Of a stretch of DNA of 64,000 bases, positions 47,832 to 56,713 are shown in pieces; within the stretch, counting starts at the first letter, position 1, and each line of letters starts with the position of its first letter. The notes beneath the pieces are model-generated. The model had not been told where the DNA came from. It made no database searches and was given only the letters and a program-made list of their open reading frames with translations. Source of the stretch: Lentzea terrae (lineage in GTDB: Bacteria > Actinomycetota > Actinomycetes > Mycobacteriales > Pseudonocardiaceae); NCBI RefSeq assembly GCF_003265345.1, contig NZ_QFWW01000033.1:85916-149915 (forward strand), read 5' to 3'. Both the position numbers and the translations under genes were made by a program.

Positions 47832-50261
47832 GTGATCACCCCCTCTCGACGCACTGTGTTGCGTGCGGGCGCGTTCGCCGTTGCGGCGGCGGCGTTGCCC
47901 GCACGCGCGCTCGCCGCGGCCCGCCCCGACTTCGGGGTGTCCGCCGAGCTCTTCCCTCTCGGGTCGGTGTCCCTGCTGCCAGGACCGTTCCGGGACAACA
48001 CCCTCCGCACCCACGCCTACCTCCGGTTCCTCAACCTCGACCGGCTGCTGCACACGTTCCGGCTCAACGTCGGGCTGAACTCCACGGCCGTCCCCTGTGG
48101 AGGGTGGGAGTCGCCCACGACCGAGCTGCGCGGGCACTCCACCGGGCACCTGCTGACCGCGCTGGCCCAGGCGTACGCGAGCACCGGCGACACCGCGTTC
48201 AAGACCAAAGGCGACCAGCTCGTCGCGCAGCTGGCGATCTGCCAGGACCGGGCCACGACCGCGGGCTACACCGCCGGTTACCTCTCGGCGTTCCCGGAGA
48301 GCTTCATCCAGCGGGTCGAGACCGGTCAGCAGGTGTGGGCGCCCTACTACACCCTGCACAAGGTCTTCGCCGGGCTGCTGGACATGCACCTGCTGGCGGG
48401 CAACGCCCAGGCGCTCACCGTGCTGAACCGCATGGCGGCGTGGGCGGCCACGCGCAACGGCAGGCTGACCTACGCCCAGCGGCAGAGCATGCTGCGCACC
48501 GAGTTCGGCGGCATGAACGAGGTGCTGGCCAACCTTTACCAGCTCAGCAGCGATCCCCAGCACCTCACCACCGCCCAGTACTTCGACCACGCGGAGATCT
48601 TCGACCCGCTGGCGCAGAACCGGGACGCGTTGAACGGTTATCACGCCAACACCCAGATCCCGAAGGCGATCGGGGCGATCCGCGAGTACCACGCGACGGG
48701 CACGGCCCGCTACCGCGACATCGCGAGCAACTTCTGGGAGTTCGTCGTCGGCGCGCACAGCTACGCGATCGGCGGCAACTCCAACGGCGAGTACTTCAAG
48801 GCGCCCGGCCGGATCGCGTCCGAACTGTCCGACACCACCTGCGAGTCGTGCAACTCCTACAACATGTTGAAGCTCACCGCGCAGCTGTTCCGCGGCAACC
48901 CCGCCGACGCGCGGTACTTCGACTTCTACGAGAAGACGCTCTACAACCATCTGCTGGGCGCGCAGAACCCGAACTCGTCGCACGGCCACCACAGCTACTA
49001 CACGCCGTTGCGGCCCGGCGGGATCCGCACGTACAGCAACGACTACGACAACTTCACCTGCTGCCACGACACTGGGATGGAGACGAACACCTGCCACACC
49101 GGCCGCATCTACGCCCACTCCGGCACCACTTTATACGTCAACCTGTTCATCGCCTCGACGGTGAACTGGCGAGGATTCACCGTGCGACAGGACACCTCCT
49201 TCCCGGAGACCGCGGCCACGAAACTGACGATCACCGGGTCCGGGACGTTCGAGCTGCGCATGCGCATCCCCAGCTGGGCCGCGGACGCGCAGATCCGCGT
49301 CAACGGGACACCGCAGCCGTCGGTCACGCCGGGTTCGTACGCCTCGATCAACCGAACTTGGTCGAACGGCGACGTCGTGGAGCTCAGTCTGCCGATGGCG
49401 CTGCACCGCGAGTCCGCTCCGGACAACCGCGCGGTGCAGGCGGTCCGGCACGGGCCGATCGTGCTGGCGGGCGCCTACGGCACGAACAACCTGTCGTCGA
49501 TGCCAGTGCTGCAACCTTCTTCTTTGAGGGCGACCTCGACACCGTTGCAGTACACGGCTTCGGCGAGCACCGGCCAGGTGACGCTGCTGCCGTTCTACAA
49601 GGTCCACGGGCAGCGCTACACCGTCTATTGGACCGTCGCCGAGACGTCACCGTTCATCGCGCACTACCCGTTCGACGGCAATGCGAACGACGCCACGGGC
49701 AACGGCTTGACTGCCACGCTCGCGGGTGGTGCGGCCTTCACGACCGGCCGGAACGGGCAGGCGGTCGACCTGTCCGGCTCGGGTGCGCACGTCGCGCTGC
49801 CGTCGGGGTTGCTCGCCGGTGCGCTCTCGTTCAGCGTCGCCACCTGGGTGCGGCTGGACGCCGTGACGACCTGGTCGCGGGTGTTCGACTTCGGGTCCGG
49901 CACCGGGACGTACGCCTTCCTGACGCCGCGCAGTTCAGCCGGTGGTGCGCGGTTCGCGATCACTAGTGGCGGTGCGGGCGCTGAGCAGCAGATCAACGCA
50001 TCGGCCGCGCTTCCGCAGGGCGTGTGGACGCACGTTGCGGTGACGCAGAACGGCGATCTCGGCGTGCTGTACGTCAACGGCGCCGAGGTCGCGCGCAACT
50101 CCGCGCTGACGTCGCGGATCGGCAGCACCACGCAGAACTGGATCGGGCGCTCCCAGTACGCGAACGACCCGTATCTCGACGGCGCCGTGGACTCCTTCCG
50201 CGTCTACGGCCGCGCCCTCACCGCCGCAGAGGTCGCGAACCTCCACTCCACCGGTACATAA
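47832..50261 (+). CDS. Tat-exported GH127/GH146-type arabinofuranosidase with LamG domain
   Basis: An 809-residue secreted enzyme. A Tat signal (SRRTVLRAGAFAVAAAALPA, cleavage after ALA) is followed by a beta-L-arabinofuranosidase domain of about 600 residues: WESPTTELRGHSTGHLLTAL, WAPYYTLHKVFAGLLDMHLL, EFGGMNEVLANLYQL, GGNSNGEYFK, and the Cys sites TTCESCNSYNMLKLT and NFTCCHDTGMETNT (Cys410-Cys411). Residues about 610-805 are a LamG/concanavalin-type module (FPFDGNANDATGNGL-like opening; DGAVDSFRVYGRALTAAEV). The GTG at 47832 follows the protease stop by three bases. It would release arabinose outside the cell while the module holds the polymer. Confidence 0.87.
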   Translation: MITPSRRTVLRAGAFAVAAAALPARALAAARPDFGVSAELFPLGSVSLLPGPFRDNTLRTHAYLRFLNLDRLLHTFRLNVGLNSTAVPCGGWESPTTELRGHSTGHLLTALAQAYASTGDTAFKTKGDQLVAQLAICQDRATTAGYTAGYLSAFPESFIQRVETGQQVWAPYYTLHKVFAGLLDMHLLAGNAQALTVLNRMAAWAATRNGRLTYAQRQSMLRTEFGGMNEVLANLYQLSSDPQHLTTAQYFDHAEIFDPLAQNRDALNGYHANTQIPKAIGAIREYHATGTARYRDIASNFWEFVVGAHSYAIGGNSNGEYFKAPGRIASELSDTTCESCNSYNMLKLTAQLFRGNPADARYFDFYEKTLYNHLLGAQNPNSSHGHHSYYTPLRPGGIRTYSNDYDNFTCCHDTGMETNTCHTGRIYAHSGTTLYVNLFIASTVNWRGFTVRQDTSFPETAATKLTITGSGTFELRMRIPSWAADAQIRVNGTPQPSVTPGSYASINRTWSNGDVVELSLPMALHRESAPDNRAVQAVRHGPIVLAGAYGTNNLSSMPVLQPSSLRATSTPLQYTASASTGQVTLLPFYKVHGQRYTVYWTVAETSPFIAHYPFDGNANDATGNGLTATLAGGAAFTTGRNGQAVDLSGSGAHVALPSGLLAGALSFSVATWVRLDAVTTWSRVFDFGSGTGTYAFLTPRSSAGGARFAITSGGAGAEQQINASAALPQGVWTHVAVTQNGDLGVLYVNGAEVARNSALTSRIGSTTQNWIGRSQYANDPYLDGAVDSFRVYGRALTAAEVANLHSTGT

Positions 50262-50270
50262 GGAGGATCG

Positions 50271-51671
50271 ATGCGCGCCCTACCCCTGCTCGGGGCCGCG
50301 ATCGCACTCGTAGTCGCGGCAACGCCCGCGCAAGCGGCCAACCCGATCATCACCTCGGTCTACACCGCCGACCCGGCTCCGCTGGTCGTCGGCAACACGA
50401 TGTACATCCACGCCGGCCGCGACGAAGCCGCGGCGGGCCAGCAGAACTTCCTGATGCGCGAGTGGCGGGTGCTGTCCTCGACCGACGCCGCTACCTGGAC
50501 CGACCACGGTGCCAGGGCGAACATCGGCACGTTCCGCTGGGCCGGTGCGGACGCCTGGGCCAGCGAGGTGGAACCCAGGAACGGCAAGTACTACTGGTAC
50601 ACCTCGGTCAACGGCAACGGCGCCGGCTGGATGGACATCGGCGTGGCGGTCGGCGACAGCCCGCTCGGGCCGTTCACCGACGCCAAGGGCGCGCCGCTGA
50701 TCAGCGACAGCACGCCCAACTCGTCCGGGCTCAACATCGACCCGACGGTCTTCACCGACGACGACGGCCAGGCCTACCTCTACTGGGGCAGCTACTGGGG
50801 CGCGCGGGCGGCGAAGCTCAAGCCGAACATGATCGAGCTGGACGGCCCTGCCGTGACGCCGCAGGGGCTCGCGAACTTCTGGGAAGCGCCGTTCATGTTC
50901 AAGCGCAACGGTCTCTACTACATGATCTACGCGGCCAACGACACCGGTGGCTGTGTCACGTCGTCCAGCTACGCCTGCCAGCGCTACGCCACCGCCACGA
51001 ACCCGATGGGGCCGTGGACGCACCGCGGTGTGGTGCTCGGCCAGGTCTCGTCGACCACCAACCACGCGGGCGTCGCGCAGTTCAACGGCCAGTGGTACAT
51101 GGTCTACCACAACGCTCAGGCGCCCGGTGGTGGCAACTTCCGCCGGTCCGTGGCCGTGGATCTGTTGCACTTCAACGCCGACGGCACGATGCAGCGGGTC
51201 GTCCAGACGGTTGCCGGTCCACCGCCGAATCCTGGTGGTGGGGGAGGCGGCAATATCGCGTTGAGCGCCACGGCGAGCACGTCGTACGTGTCGCCCTGGG
51301 AGAACCTCGCCGCCGTCAACAACGGTGCGACGCCGTCGAGTTCAGCGGACCGCTCGAACCTCGTCTACGGCAACTGGCCGGAGCAGGGCACGCAGTGGCT
51401 CGAGTACACCTGGCCGTCCGCGCGTTCGGTCAACCGTTCGGCCGTCTACTGGTTCGACGACGACCAGGGCATCGACCTGCCCGCCTCCTGCCGCCTGCAG
51501 TACTGGACCGGCAGCGCCTACGCCGACCTGCCCGGCGGGTGCGGGACGGCCGCGAACACCTTCAACACCAGCACCTTCTCCACCGTGTCCACCACCCGGT
51601 TGCGGCTGGACATCACCGCGAAGACCGGCCTCTCGACGGGAGTCCTGGAATGGCAAGCCTTCGCCGCCTGA
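50271..51671 (+). CDS. secreted GH43 glycosidase with F5/8-type carbohydrate module
   Basis: A 466-residue exported enzyme with signal peptide MRALPLLGAAIALVVAATPA (cleavage after QA). The GH43 five-bladed propeller has the three acids in YTADPAPLVVGNTMYIHAGR (base Asp), NIDPTVFTDDDGQAYLYWGS (Asp) and FWEAPFMFKRNGLYYMIYA (acid Glu). After a PPNPGGGGGG linker (about 315) comes a discoidin/F5-8C-like module (NIALSATASTSYVSPWENLA to VLEWQAFAA). GH43 covers alpha-L-arabinofuranosidases and beta-xylosidases; the operon favours arabinose removal. RBS GGAGG just upstream; the next gene starts inside its last 22 bases. Confidence 0.88.
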   Translation: MRALPLLGAAIALVVAATPAQAANPIITSVYTADPAPLVVGNTMYIHAGRDEAAAGQQNFLMREWRVLSSTDAATWTDHGARANIGTFRWAGADAWASEVEPRNGKYYWYTSVNGNGAGWMDIGVAVGDSPLGPFTDAKGAPLISDSTPNSSGLNIDPTVFTDDDGQAYLYWGSYWGARAAKLKPNMIELDGPAVTPQGLANFWEAPFMFKRNGLYYMIYAANDTGGCVTSSSYACQRYATATNPMGPWTHRGVVLGQVSSTTNHAGVAQFNGQWYMVYHNAQAPGGGNFRRSVAVDLLHFNADGTMQRVVQTVAGPPPNPGGGGGGNIALSATASTSYVSPWENLAAVNNGATPSSSADRSNLVYGNWPEQGTQWLEYTWPSARSVNRSAVYWFDDDQGIDLPASCRLQYWTGSAYADLPGGCGTAANTFNTSTFSTVSTTRLRLDITAKTGLSTGVLEWQAFAA

Positions 51672-54457
51672 CGGCACCCGTGCTGGCCGTGGTGCTGGTC
51701 GCTGCCGGGCTCGGTCCGGCCTCGGCCGCGCAGATGATCGGTTATCCGGCGTTCACCGGCCCGTCGATCCCCGCGCCTCCGGTCGAGTACAACACCGGCA
51801 GCACCATGCGCGCGATCTACGACGCCGAGAGCGGCGGCACCGACTTCTGGATGGACCGGCTGCTCGCTCGTCCCGGCAACGACCCGTCCGGGAACTTCCT
51901 GATGACGCGCGGCCGCGGGCTGTTCATGTACACGCACAACCCCGGCGTGATCGGCTTCGGCGGCCGGTCCGCGTACTGGGACGACATCAGCGGCCAGAAC
52001 GCCTACCAGGTCGCGGTGTCGCCCGGCACCTTCACCGAGCAGGTCTCCTCGCGAGTGCAGAAACCCAGCCACTACAAGAGCGTCTTCACCAGCGGCTCGA
52101 TCCGGGTGGAGATGACGAAGTTCATCACCCACAACAACGTCGCGGTCACCAACCTGTCCGTCGTCAACACCGGCGGCGCGTCAGCGACGTTGCAACTGCG
52201 GGCCACCTCGCCCTACGCGACAACAGCTTCCGGGAGTGAACTCACCGGCAGCCGGCCAGTGAAGAACAACCTCACCACGATCCGGCCGCGCCTCGCCGGT
52301 GACGGCTTCAACGTCAACAACGGCGGCCTGGACCGTTCGGTGACGGTCGGCGCCGGGCAGACCGTGTCCACCAAGGTGGTCATGGGCTTCCCGACGACCG
52401 AGATCCCGGAGGCCTCGGCTGAGTACGAGGCGTACCGGGGCTACTCGCCGTCTTCCGCGTTCGCGACACACGTGCGCGCGTACAACCGTTGGTGGGCCGA
52501 CAACATCCCGTACATCGACGTGCCGGACCCGGCGATCAAGAAGAGCATCTACTACCGCTGGTGGCTGATGCGCTTCAACCACCTCGACGTCGACATCCCC
52601 GGTCAGGACTACCAGTTCCCCGTGTCGATCGAGGGTGTCACGGGCTACAACAACGCGATTGTGCTGACCCAGCCGATGCACATCGACGATCTGAAGTACC
52701 TGCGGGATCCCGTCTACTCGTACGGCCCGTGGCTCTCGATCGGCCAGACGTCCCGTGGTGGCCGGTTCATGGACAACCCCGGCGATCCGGAGAACTGGTC
52801 GAACTCCTACACCCAGTACGTGTCCGAGGCGGCGTGGCGCAGCTACCAGATCCATGGCGGCCAGCCCTCCATCGCCGCGCAGCTGGCGCGTTACGCGGAA
52901 GGCGACGCCAAGGGCCAACTGTCCTACTACGACACCAACAACAACGGCGTGATCGAGTACGACTGGGGCGCGCTCACCGGCAACGACGCCGACGCGGTGT
53001 CGTTCCACTGGCGGCCGGGCAGGATGGACCGCGCGGAGACCGCGTATGTGTGGTCCGGAACCGTTGCCGCACAACAGGCCTACACGTTGGCGGGGAACTC
53101 CGCCAAAGCCGCCGAGATGCAGGCGCTCGCCGACCGAATCCGTTCCGGCGTGATCAACACTCTGTGGAACCCGTCGCGGCAGCTGCTGGAGCACAAGCAC
53201 GTGCCCACGAACGCGCACGTGCCGTGGAAGGAGATCAACAACTACTACCCGTTCTCCGTCGGCCTGATGCCTTCGACCGACCAGTACAAGCAGGCGCTGC
53301 GGCTCTTCGCCCAGCCGGCCGAGTACCCGGTGTTCCCGTTCTACACGGCCAACCAGAAGGACAAGCAGGAAGCGGCGAACGCGGGACATCCCGGCTCGAA
53401 CAACTTCTCCACGATCAACTCGACCGTGCAGTTCCGGCTGTACTCCTCGGTGCTGCGCAACTACCCGAACCAGTGGATGACGGCGGAGGACTACAAGAAG
53501 CTGCTGTACTGGAACGCCTGGGCGCAGTACGTGGGCGGCAACACGCAGTGGCCGGACGCCAACGAGTTCTGGGCGGACTGGAACGGCAGCACGATCCAGT
53601 ACCGGTCGTGGATCCACCACAACATCCTCGGCAGCAGCAACTGGACCGTCATCGAGGATGCCGCCGGCCTGCGTCCGCGCACCGACGGCCTGATCGAGCT
53701 CTCGCCGATCAACATCGGCTGGTCGCACTTCGCGGTCAACAACCTGCGGCACCGCAACGCGGACCTCAGCGTCGTGTGGGACGACCCGGCCGACGGCGTG
53801 CCCCGCTACAACGGTGTCCCGCAGGGCTATTCCGTATACCTGAACGGAACGCGCGCCTTCACCGTGGACCGGCTGACGCGCGTGCTCTACGACCCGGTTT
53901 CCGGTTCCGTTACGCTGCCGTCCGGCGGTTCCGTGGTCTACCAGTCGGCGGCTCCCGGCGTGCGCGCGCCACGTGACGTCGTGCAGAACAGCCCGCGAGT
54001 GGTCGATGTGTTCGCCAAGGCCGGCGTGGACTTGACCTCTTCCCGGCCGAACCTGGCCACCGGTCCGTCGGCCTCCTACACCGCGTCCGGCACCTCGGTC
54101 GGCGCCGCGGTGGACGGGTTCCCGACCAACGAACCGATCTGGGGCTCGTCCGGCTCGCCCAACGGATCCGACTGGTACGAGCTGAACTTCGGCCAGGTGC
54201 GCTCGGTCAGCGAGGTGCGGCTGTACTTCCGCGACGACCGGGCGGGAAACCGGTACCGGGCGCCTGCCTCGTACGCGGTCCAGCAGTGGAACGGCAGTGC
54301 GTGGGCGGACGTTGGTGCGCAGACCAGGACACCTGCGGTTCCGCGCGCCAACTACAACCTCGTGAAGTTCAACCCCGTGAACACCCAGCGGCTGCGGGTG
54401 GTGATGACGCACGCTGCGGGCTTCAAGACCGGGCTGACCGAGATCAAGGCCTACTGA
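51650..54457 (+). CDS. secreted MGH1-like (alpha/alpha)6 glycoside hydrolase with F5/8 module
   Basis: A 935-residue exported protein. Signal peptide MASLRRLTAPVLAVVLVAAG (cleavage after ASA). The N-terminal beta part (about 30-260) leads into a helical barrel of the mannosylglycerate-hydrolase-like/GH63 clan: SIYYRWWLMRFNHLDVD, TGYNNAIVLTQPMHIDDLKY, WSNSYTQYVSEAAWRSYQIH, GRMDRAETAYVWSGTVAAQQ and TQWPDANEFWADWNG. Residues about 790-935 form a discoidin-like module (ATGPSASYTASGTSVGAAVD; TEIKAY at the end). The specificity is not known; GH142-type beta-L-arabinofuranosidases share this fold and would fit. The ATG lies 22 bases before the GH43 stop, and a strong hairpin follows. Confidence 0.8.
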   Translation: MASLRRLTAPVLAVVLVAAGLGPASAAQMIGYPAFTGPSIPAPPVEYNTGSTMRAIYDAESGGTDFWMDRLLARPGNDPSGNFLMTRGRGLFMYTHNPGVIGFGGRSAYWDDISGQNAYQVAVSPGTFTEQVSSRVQKPSHYKSVFTSGSIRVEMTKFITHNNVAVTNLSVVNTGGASATLQLRATSPYATTASGSELTGSRPVKNNLTTIRPRLAGDGFNVNNGGLDRSVTVGAGQTVSTKVVMGFPTTEIPEASAEYEAYRGYSPSSAFATHVRAYNRWWADNIPYIDVPDPAIKKSIYYRWWLMRFNHLDVDIPGQDYQFPVSIEGVTGYNNAIVLTQPMHIDDLKYLRDPVYSYGPWLSIGQTSRGGRFMDNPGDPENWSNSYTQYVSEAAWRSYQIHGGQPSIAAQLARYAEGDAKGQLSYYDTNNNGVIEYDWGALTGNDADAVSFHWRPGRMDRAETAYVWSGTVAAQQAYTLAGNSAKAAEMQALADRIRSGVINTLWNPSRQLLEHKHVPTNAHVPWKEINNYYPFSVGLMPSTDQYKQALRLFAQPAEYPVFPFYTANQKDKQEAANAGHPGSNNFSTINSTVQFRLYSSVLRNYPNQWMTAEDYKKLLYWNAWAQYVGGNTQWPDANEFWADWNGSTIQYRSWIHHNILGSSNWTVIEDAAGLRPRTDGLIELSPINIGWSHFAVNNLRHRNADLSVVWDDPADGVPRYNGVPQGYSVYLNGTRAFTVDRLTRVLYDPVSGSVTLPSGGSVVYQSAAPGVRAPRDVVQNSPRVVDVFAKAGVDLTSSRPNLATGPSASYTASGTSVGAAVDGFPTNEPIWGSSGSPNGSDWYELNFGQVRSVSEVRLYFRDDRAGNRYRAPASYAVQQWNGSAWADVGAQTRTPAVPRANYNLVKFNPVNTQRLRVVMTHAAGFKTGLTEIKAY

Positions 54458-54469
54458 TCACCGCGGCGT

Positions 54470-54497
54470 GGGCCGTTCGGGTCCGCCCGAACGGCCC
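54470..54497 (+). terminator. perfect 12-bp hairpin ending the arabinoside operon
   Basis: GGGCCGTTCGGG TCCG CCCGAACGGCCC forms a perfect 12-bp GC-rich stem with a 4-base loop, 12 bases after the stop of the last operon gene. It lacks a T tract but is the strongest simple hairpin in the window and fits an actinomycete terminator. Confidence 0.8.
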
Positions 54498-54534
54498 TGC
54501 CCGCCACCGCGCGTTCCTGGGACCGTGCTGAGGC

Positions 54535-55806
54535 ATGGGTAAACGAAGAGTCCTGGTCTTCACCATCGCCCTCGCGACCATCGCCACCCCGTCGCTCGCG
54601 GCACCAGCCGAGAACGGCACAGCTGCCTACGCCGTCAGCGGTGTGCGCACTGTCGAGCAGCGCAGCCAGATCGCCCGCATCGGTGCTGCGATTGACGAGG
54701 TCGAGGAGCACGGCACGGTCGTGGTCACGGCGACCAAGGCCGAGGTCCGTGCCATGAGAGCACAAGGTTTCGGCGTCGAGGAGGTGCCCACGCGGACCGA
54801 GGACGGCGCGGCGGTCGGGCCGTTCGACTTCCCGGCGAGAGACGCGAACTACCACAACTACGCCGAGATGACCGCCGAGATCGACCAGGCGGTCGCCCGC
54901 TATCCCGGCGTGCTGAGCAAGCGGGTCATCGGCCGCTCGTACCAGAACCGCGAGATCGTCGCGTTGAAGATCAGCGACAACGTGGCCGTGGACGAGAACG
55001 AGCCGGAGGTGCTGTTCACCGCGCACCAGCACGCGCGCGAGCACCTGACCGTCGAAATGGCGCTGTACCTGGTGAAGCTGTTCACCGAGTCGACCGAGCC
55101 GCGAGTGCGGGCCCTGGTCGACTCGCGCGAGATCTGGATCGTGCCCGACGTCAACCCTGATGGCGGCGAGTACGACATCGCGACCGGCAGCTACCGCAGC
55201 TGGCGCAAGAACCGGCAGCCCAACACCGGTTCCACGGCGATCGGCACGGACCTCAACCGCAACTGGTCGTTCAAGTGGGGCTGCTGCGGTGGTTCGTCCG
55301 GGAGCCCGAGCAGTGACACGTACCGCGGCGCGCGAGCCGAGTCGGCGCCGGAGGTGAAGGTCGTCGCCGACTTCGTGCGCAGCCGCGTCGTCGGCGGCAA
55401 GCAGCAGATCAAGGCGTCGATCGACTTCCACACCTACAGCGAGCTCGTCATGTGGCCGTTCGGGTGGACCTACGACGACGTCGCGCCCGGCATGACGAAG
55501 GATCAACGCGACACGTTCGCCACGATCGGCCAGTCCATGGCAGGCACCAACGGGTACACGCCGCAGCAGGCCAGCGATCTCTACATCACCGACGGCTCGA
55601 TCCGGGACTGGTTGTGGGGTTCGCAGGGCGTGTTCTCGTACACGTTCGAGATGTATCCGGGCTCTTCCGGCGGCGGGGGTGGGTTCTACCCGCCCGACGA
55701 GGTGATTCCGGCGCAGACCGCCCGCAACAAGGAGGCGGTGCTGCAGCTGCTGGACCGCGCCGACTGTCCGTACGAGGCCATCGGGAAGGAGGCGCAGTAC
55801 TGCTGA
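54535..55806 (+). CDS. secreted M14 zinc carboxypeptidase (carboxypeptidase T-like)
   Basis: A 423-residue exported metallocarboxypeptidase. Signal peptide MGKRRVLVFTIALATIATPS (cleavage after LA); a propeptide to about residue 100; then the catalytic domain (YHNYAEMTAEIDQAVARYPG). Zinc ligands are in FTAHQHAREHLTVEM (His, Glu) and ASIDFHTYSELVMWPFGW (His); substrate carboxylate contact NPDGGEYDI and GTDLNRNWSFKWG (Arg); catalytic Glu in FSYTFEMYPGSSGGG. It removes C-terminal residues from peptides outside the cell. It is a separate unit behind the operon terminator and may complement the metalloprotease. The C-terminus has Cys pairs (DCPYEAIGKEAQYC). Confidence 0.92.
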   Translation: MGKRRVLVFTIALATIATPSLAAPAENGTAAYAVSGVRTVEQRSQIARIGAAIDEVEEHGTVVVTATKAEVRAMRAQGFGVEEVPTRTEDGAAVGPFDFPARDANYHNYAEMTAEIDQAVARYPGVLSKRVIGRSYQNREIVALKISDNVAVDENEPEVLFTAHQHAREHLTVEMALYLVKLFTESTEPRVRALVDSREIWIVPDVNPDGGEYDIATGSYRSWRKNRQPNTGSTAIGTDLNRNWSFKWGCCGGSSGSPSSDTYRGARAESAPEVKVVADFVRSRVVGGKQQIKASIDFHTYSELVMWPFGWTYDDVAPGMTKDQRDTFATIGQSMAGTNGYTPQQASDLYITDGSIRDWLWGSQGVFSYTFEMYPGSSGGGGGFYPPDEVIPAQTARNKEAVLQLLDRADCPYEAIGKEAQYC

Positions 55807-55885
55807 TGTCCCCCGTGCGAGCTACGTGCAGATGTCCACCGAGCGGTGACGTCGCGAGACCGCGAAATCCCTAGCGTTCCTGGTC

Positions 55886-56713
55886 ATGCGATTCGTGAAG
55901 CAGCTCGTAGTGGTCGTGTTGGTGGCACTGGCCGGCAGTGCCGGTGTCCAGGCGATGGGCTGGACACCGGTGCCCACGCTGGTCCTCGGCCTCGCCACGG
56001 CGGCACTGACGCTCGTGGCGTACGCCTGGGTGGTGCGCCGGACCGAACGCCGGGAGCCGGTCGAGGTCGCGCTGAAGGGTGCCCCGGCCGCTCTCGGCCG
56101 GGGTGTCCTCATCGGACTCGCGATGTTCGTGGCCGTGCTCGTGAACATCTACTTCCTCGGCGGCTACGAGGTGCGCGGCTGGGGTTCGGTCGGGGGCGCC
56201 GTCGCGATCTTCGGTTTCGCGGCGGCCGCCTCGGTGACGGAGGAAGTGTTGTTCCGCGGCGTCCTCTTCCGCATCGCCGAGGAACGTCTCGGCACGTGGA
56301 TCTCGTTGGCGCTCACCGGGTTGCTGTTCGGGCTGGCGCACGTGTTCAACCCGAACGCCACGCTGTGGAGCGCCCTGGCCATCGCGGTCGAGGCGGGCTT
56401 CCTGCTCGCCGCGGTCTACGCCGCCACGCGCAACCTGTGGGTGCCGATCGGGGTGCACTTCGGCTGGAACTTCGCCCAGGGCGGTCTCTTCAGCACGAGC
56501 GTCTCCGGCACGGACGCTCCGCAGGGTCTGCTGGACGCCGCGACGTCCGGACCCTCCCTCGTCAGCGGCGGGGCGTTCGGCCCGGAGGCGAGCATCTACT
56601 CGCTGCTGGCCGGTGTGGTGCTGACGGCGGTCTTCCTGTGGCTGGCCAAGCGCAGGGGCAACGTCGTACCGCGCCGGGGTCGCGCGACGCCGGCCGCTAC
56701 GCTCGCCGGGTGA
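55886..56713 (+). CDS. CPBP-family intramembrane glutamic protease
   Basis: A 275-residue polytopic protein with about seven hydrophobic segments. The CPBP/Abi motifs are ASVTEEVLFRGVLFRIAEER (motif 1, Glu-Glu), GLLFGLAHVFNPN (motif 2, His) and VPIGVHFGWNFAQGG (motif 3, His and Asn). Such proteins cleave or process membrane-embedded substrates, as in CAAX prenyl peptidase Rce1, and in bacteria some act in bacteriocin self-immunity or signalling. The kinase gene's GTG overlaps its stop (GTGA), so it is co-translated with the two-component pair and may modulate the signal. Confidence 0.88.
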   Translation: MRFVKQLVVVVLVALAGSAGVQAMGWTPVPTLVLGLATAALTLVAYAWVVRRTERREPVEVALKGAPAALGRGVLIGLAMFVAVLVNIYFLGGYEVRGWGSVGGAVAIFGFAAAASVTEEVLFRGVLFRIAEERLGTWISLALTGLLFGLAHVFNPNATLWSALAIAVEAGFLLAAVYAATRNLWVPIGVHFGWNFAQGGLFSTSVSGTDAPQGLLDAATSGPSLVSGGAFGPEASIYSLLAGVVLTAVFLWLAKRRGNVVPRRGRATPAATLAG

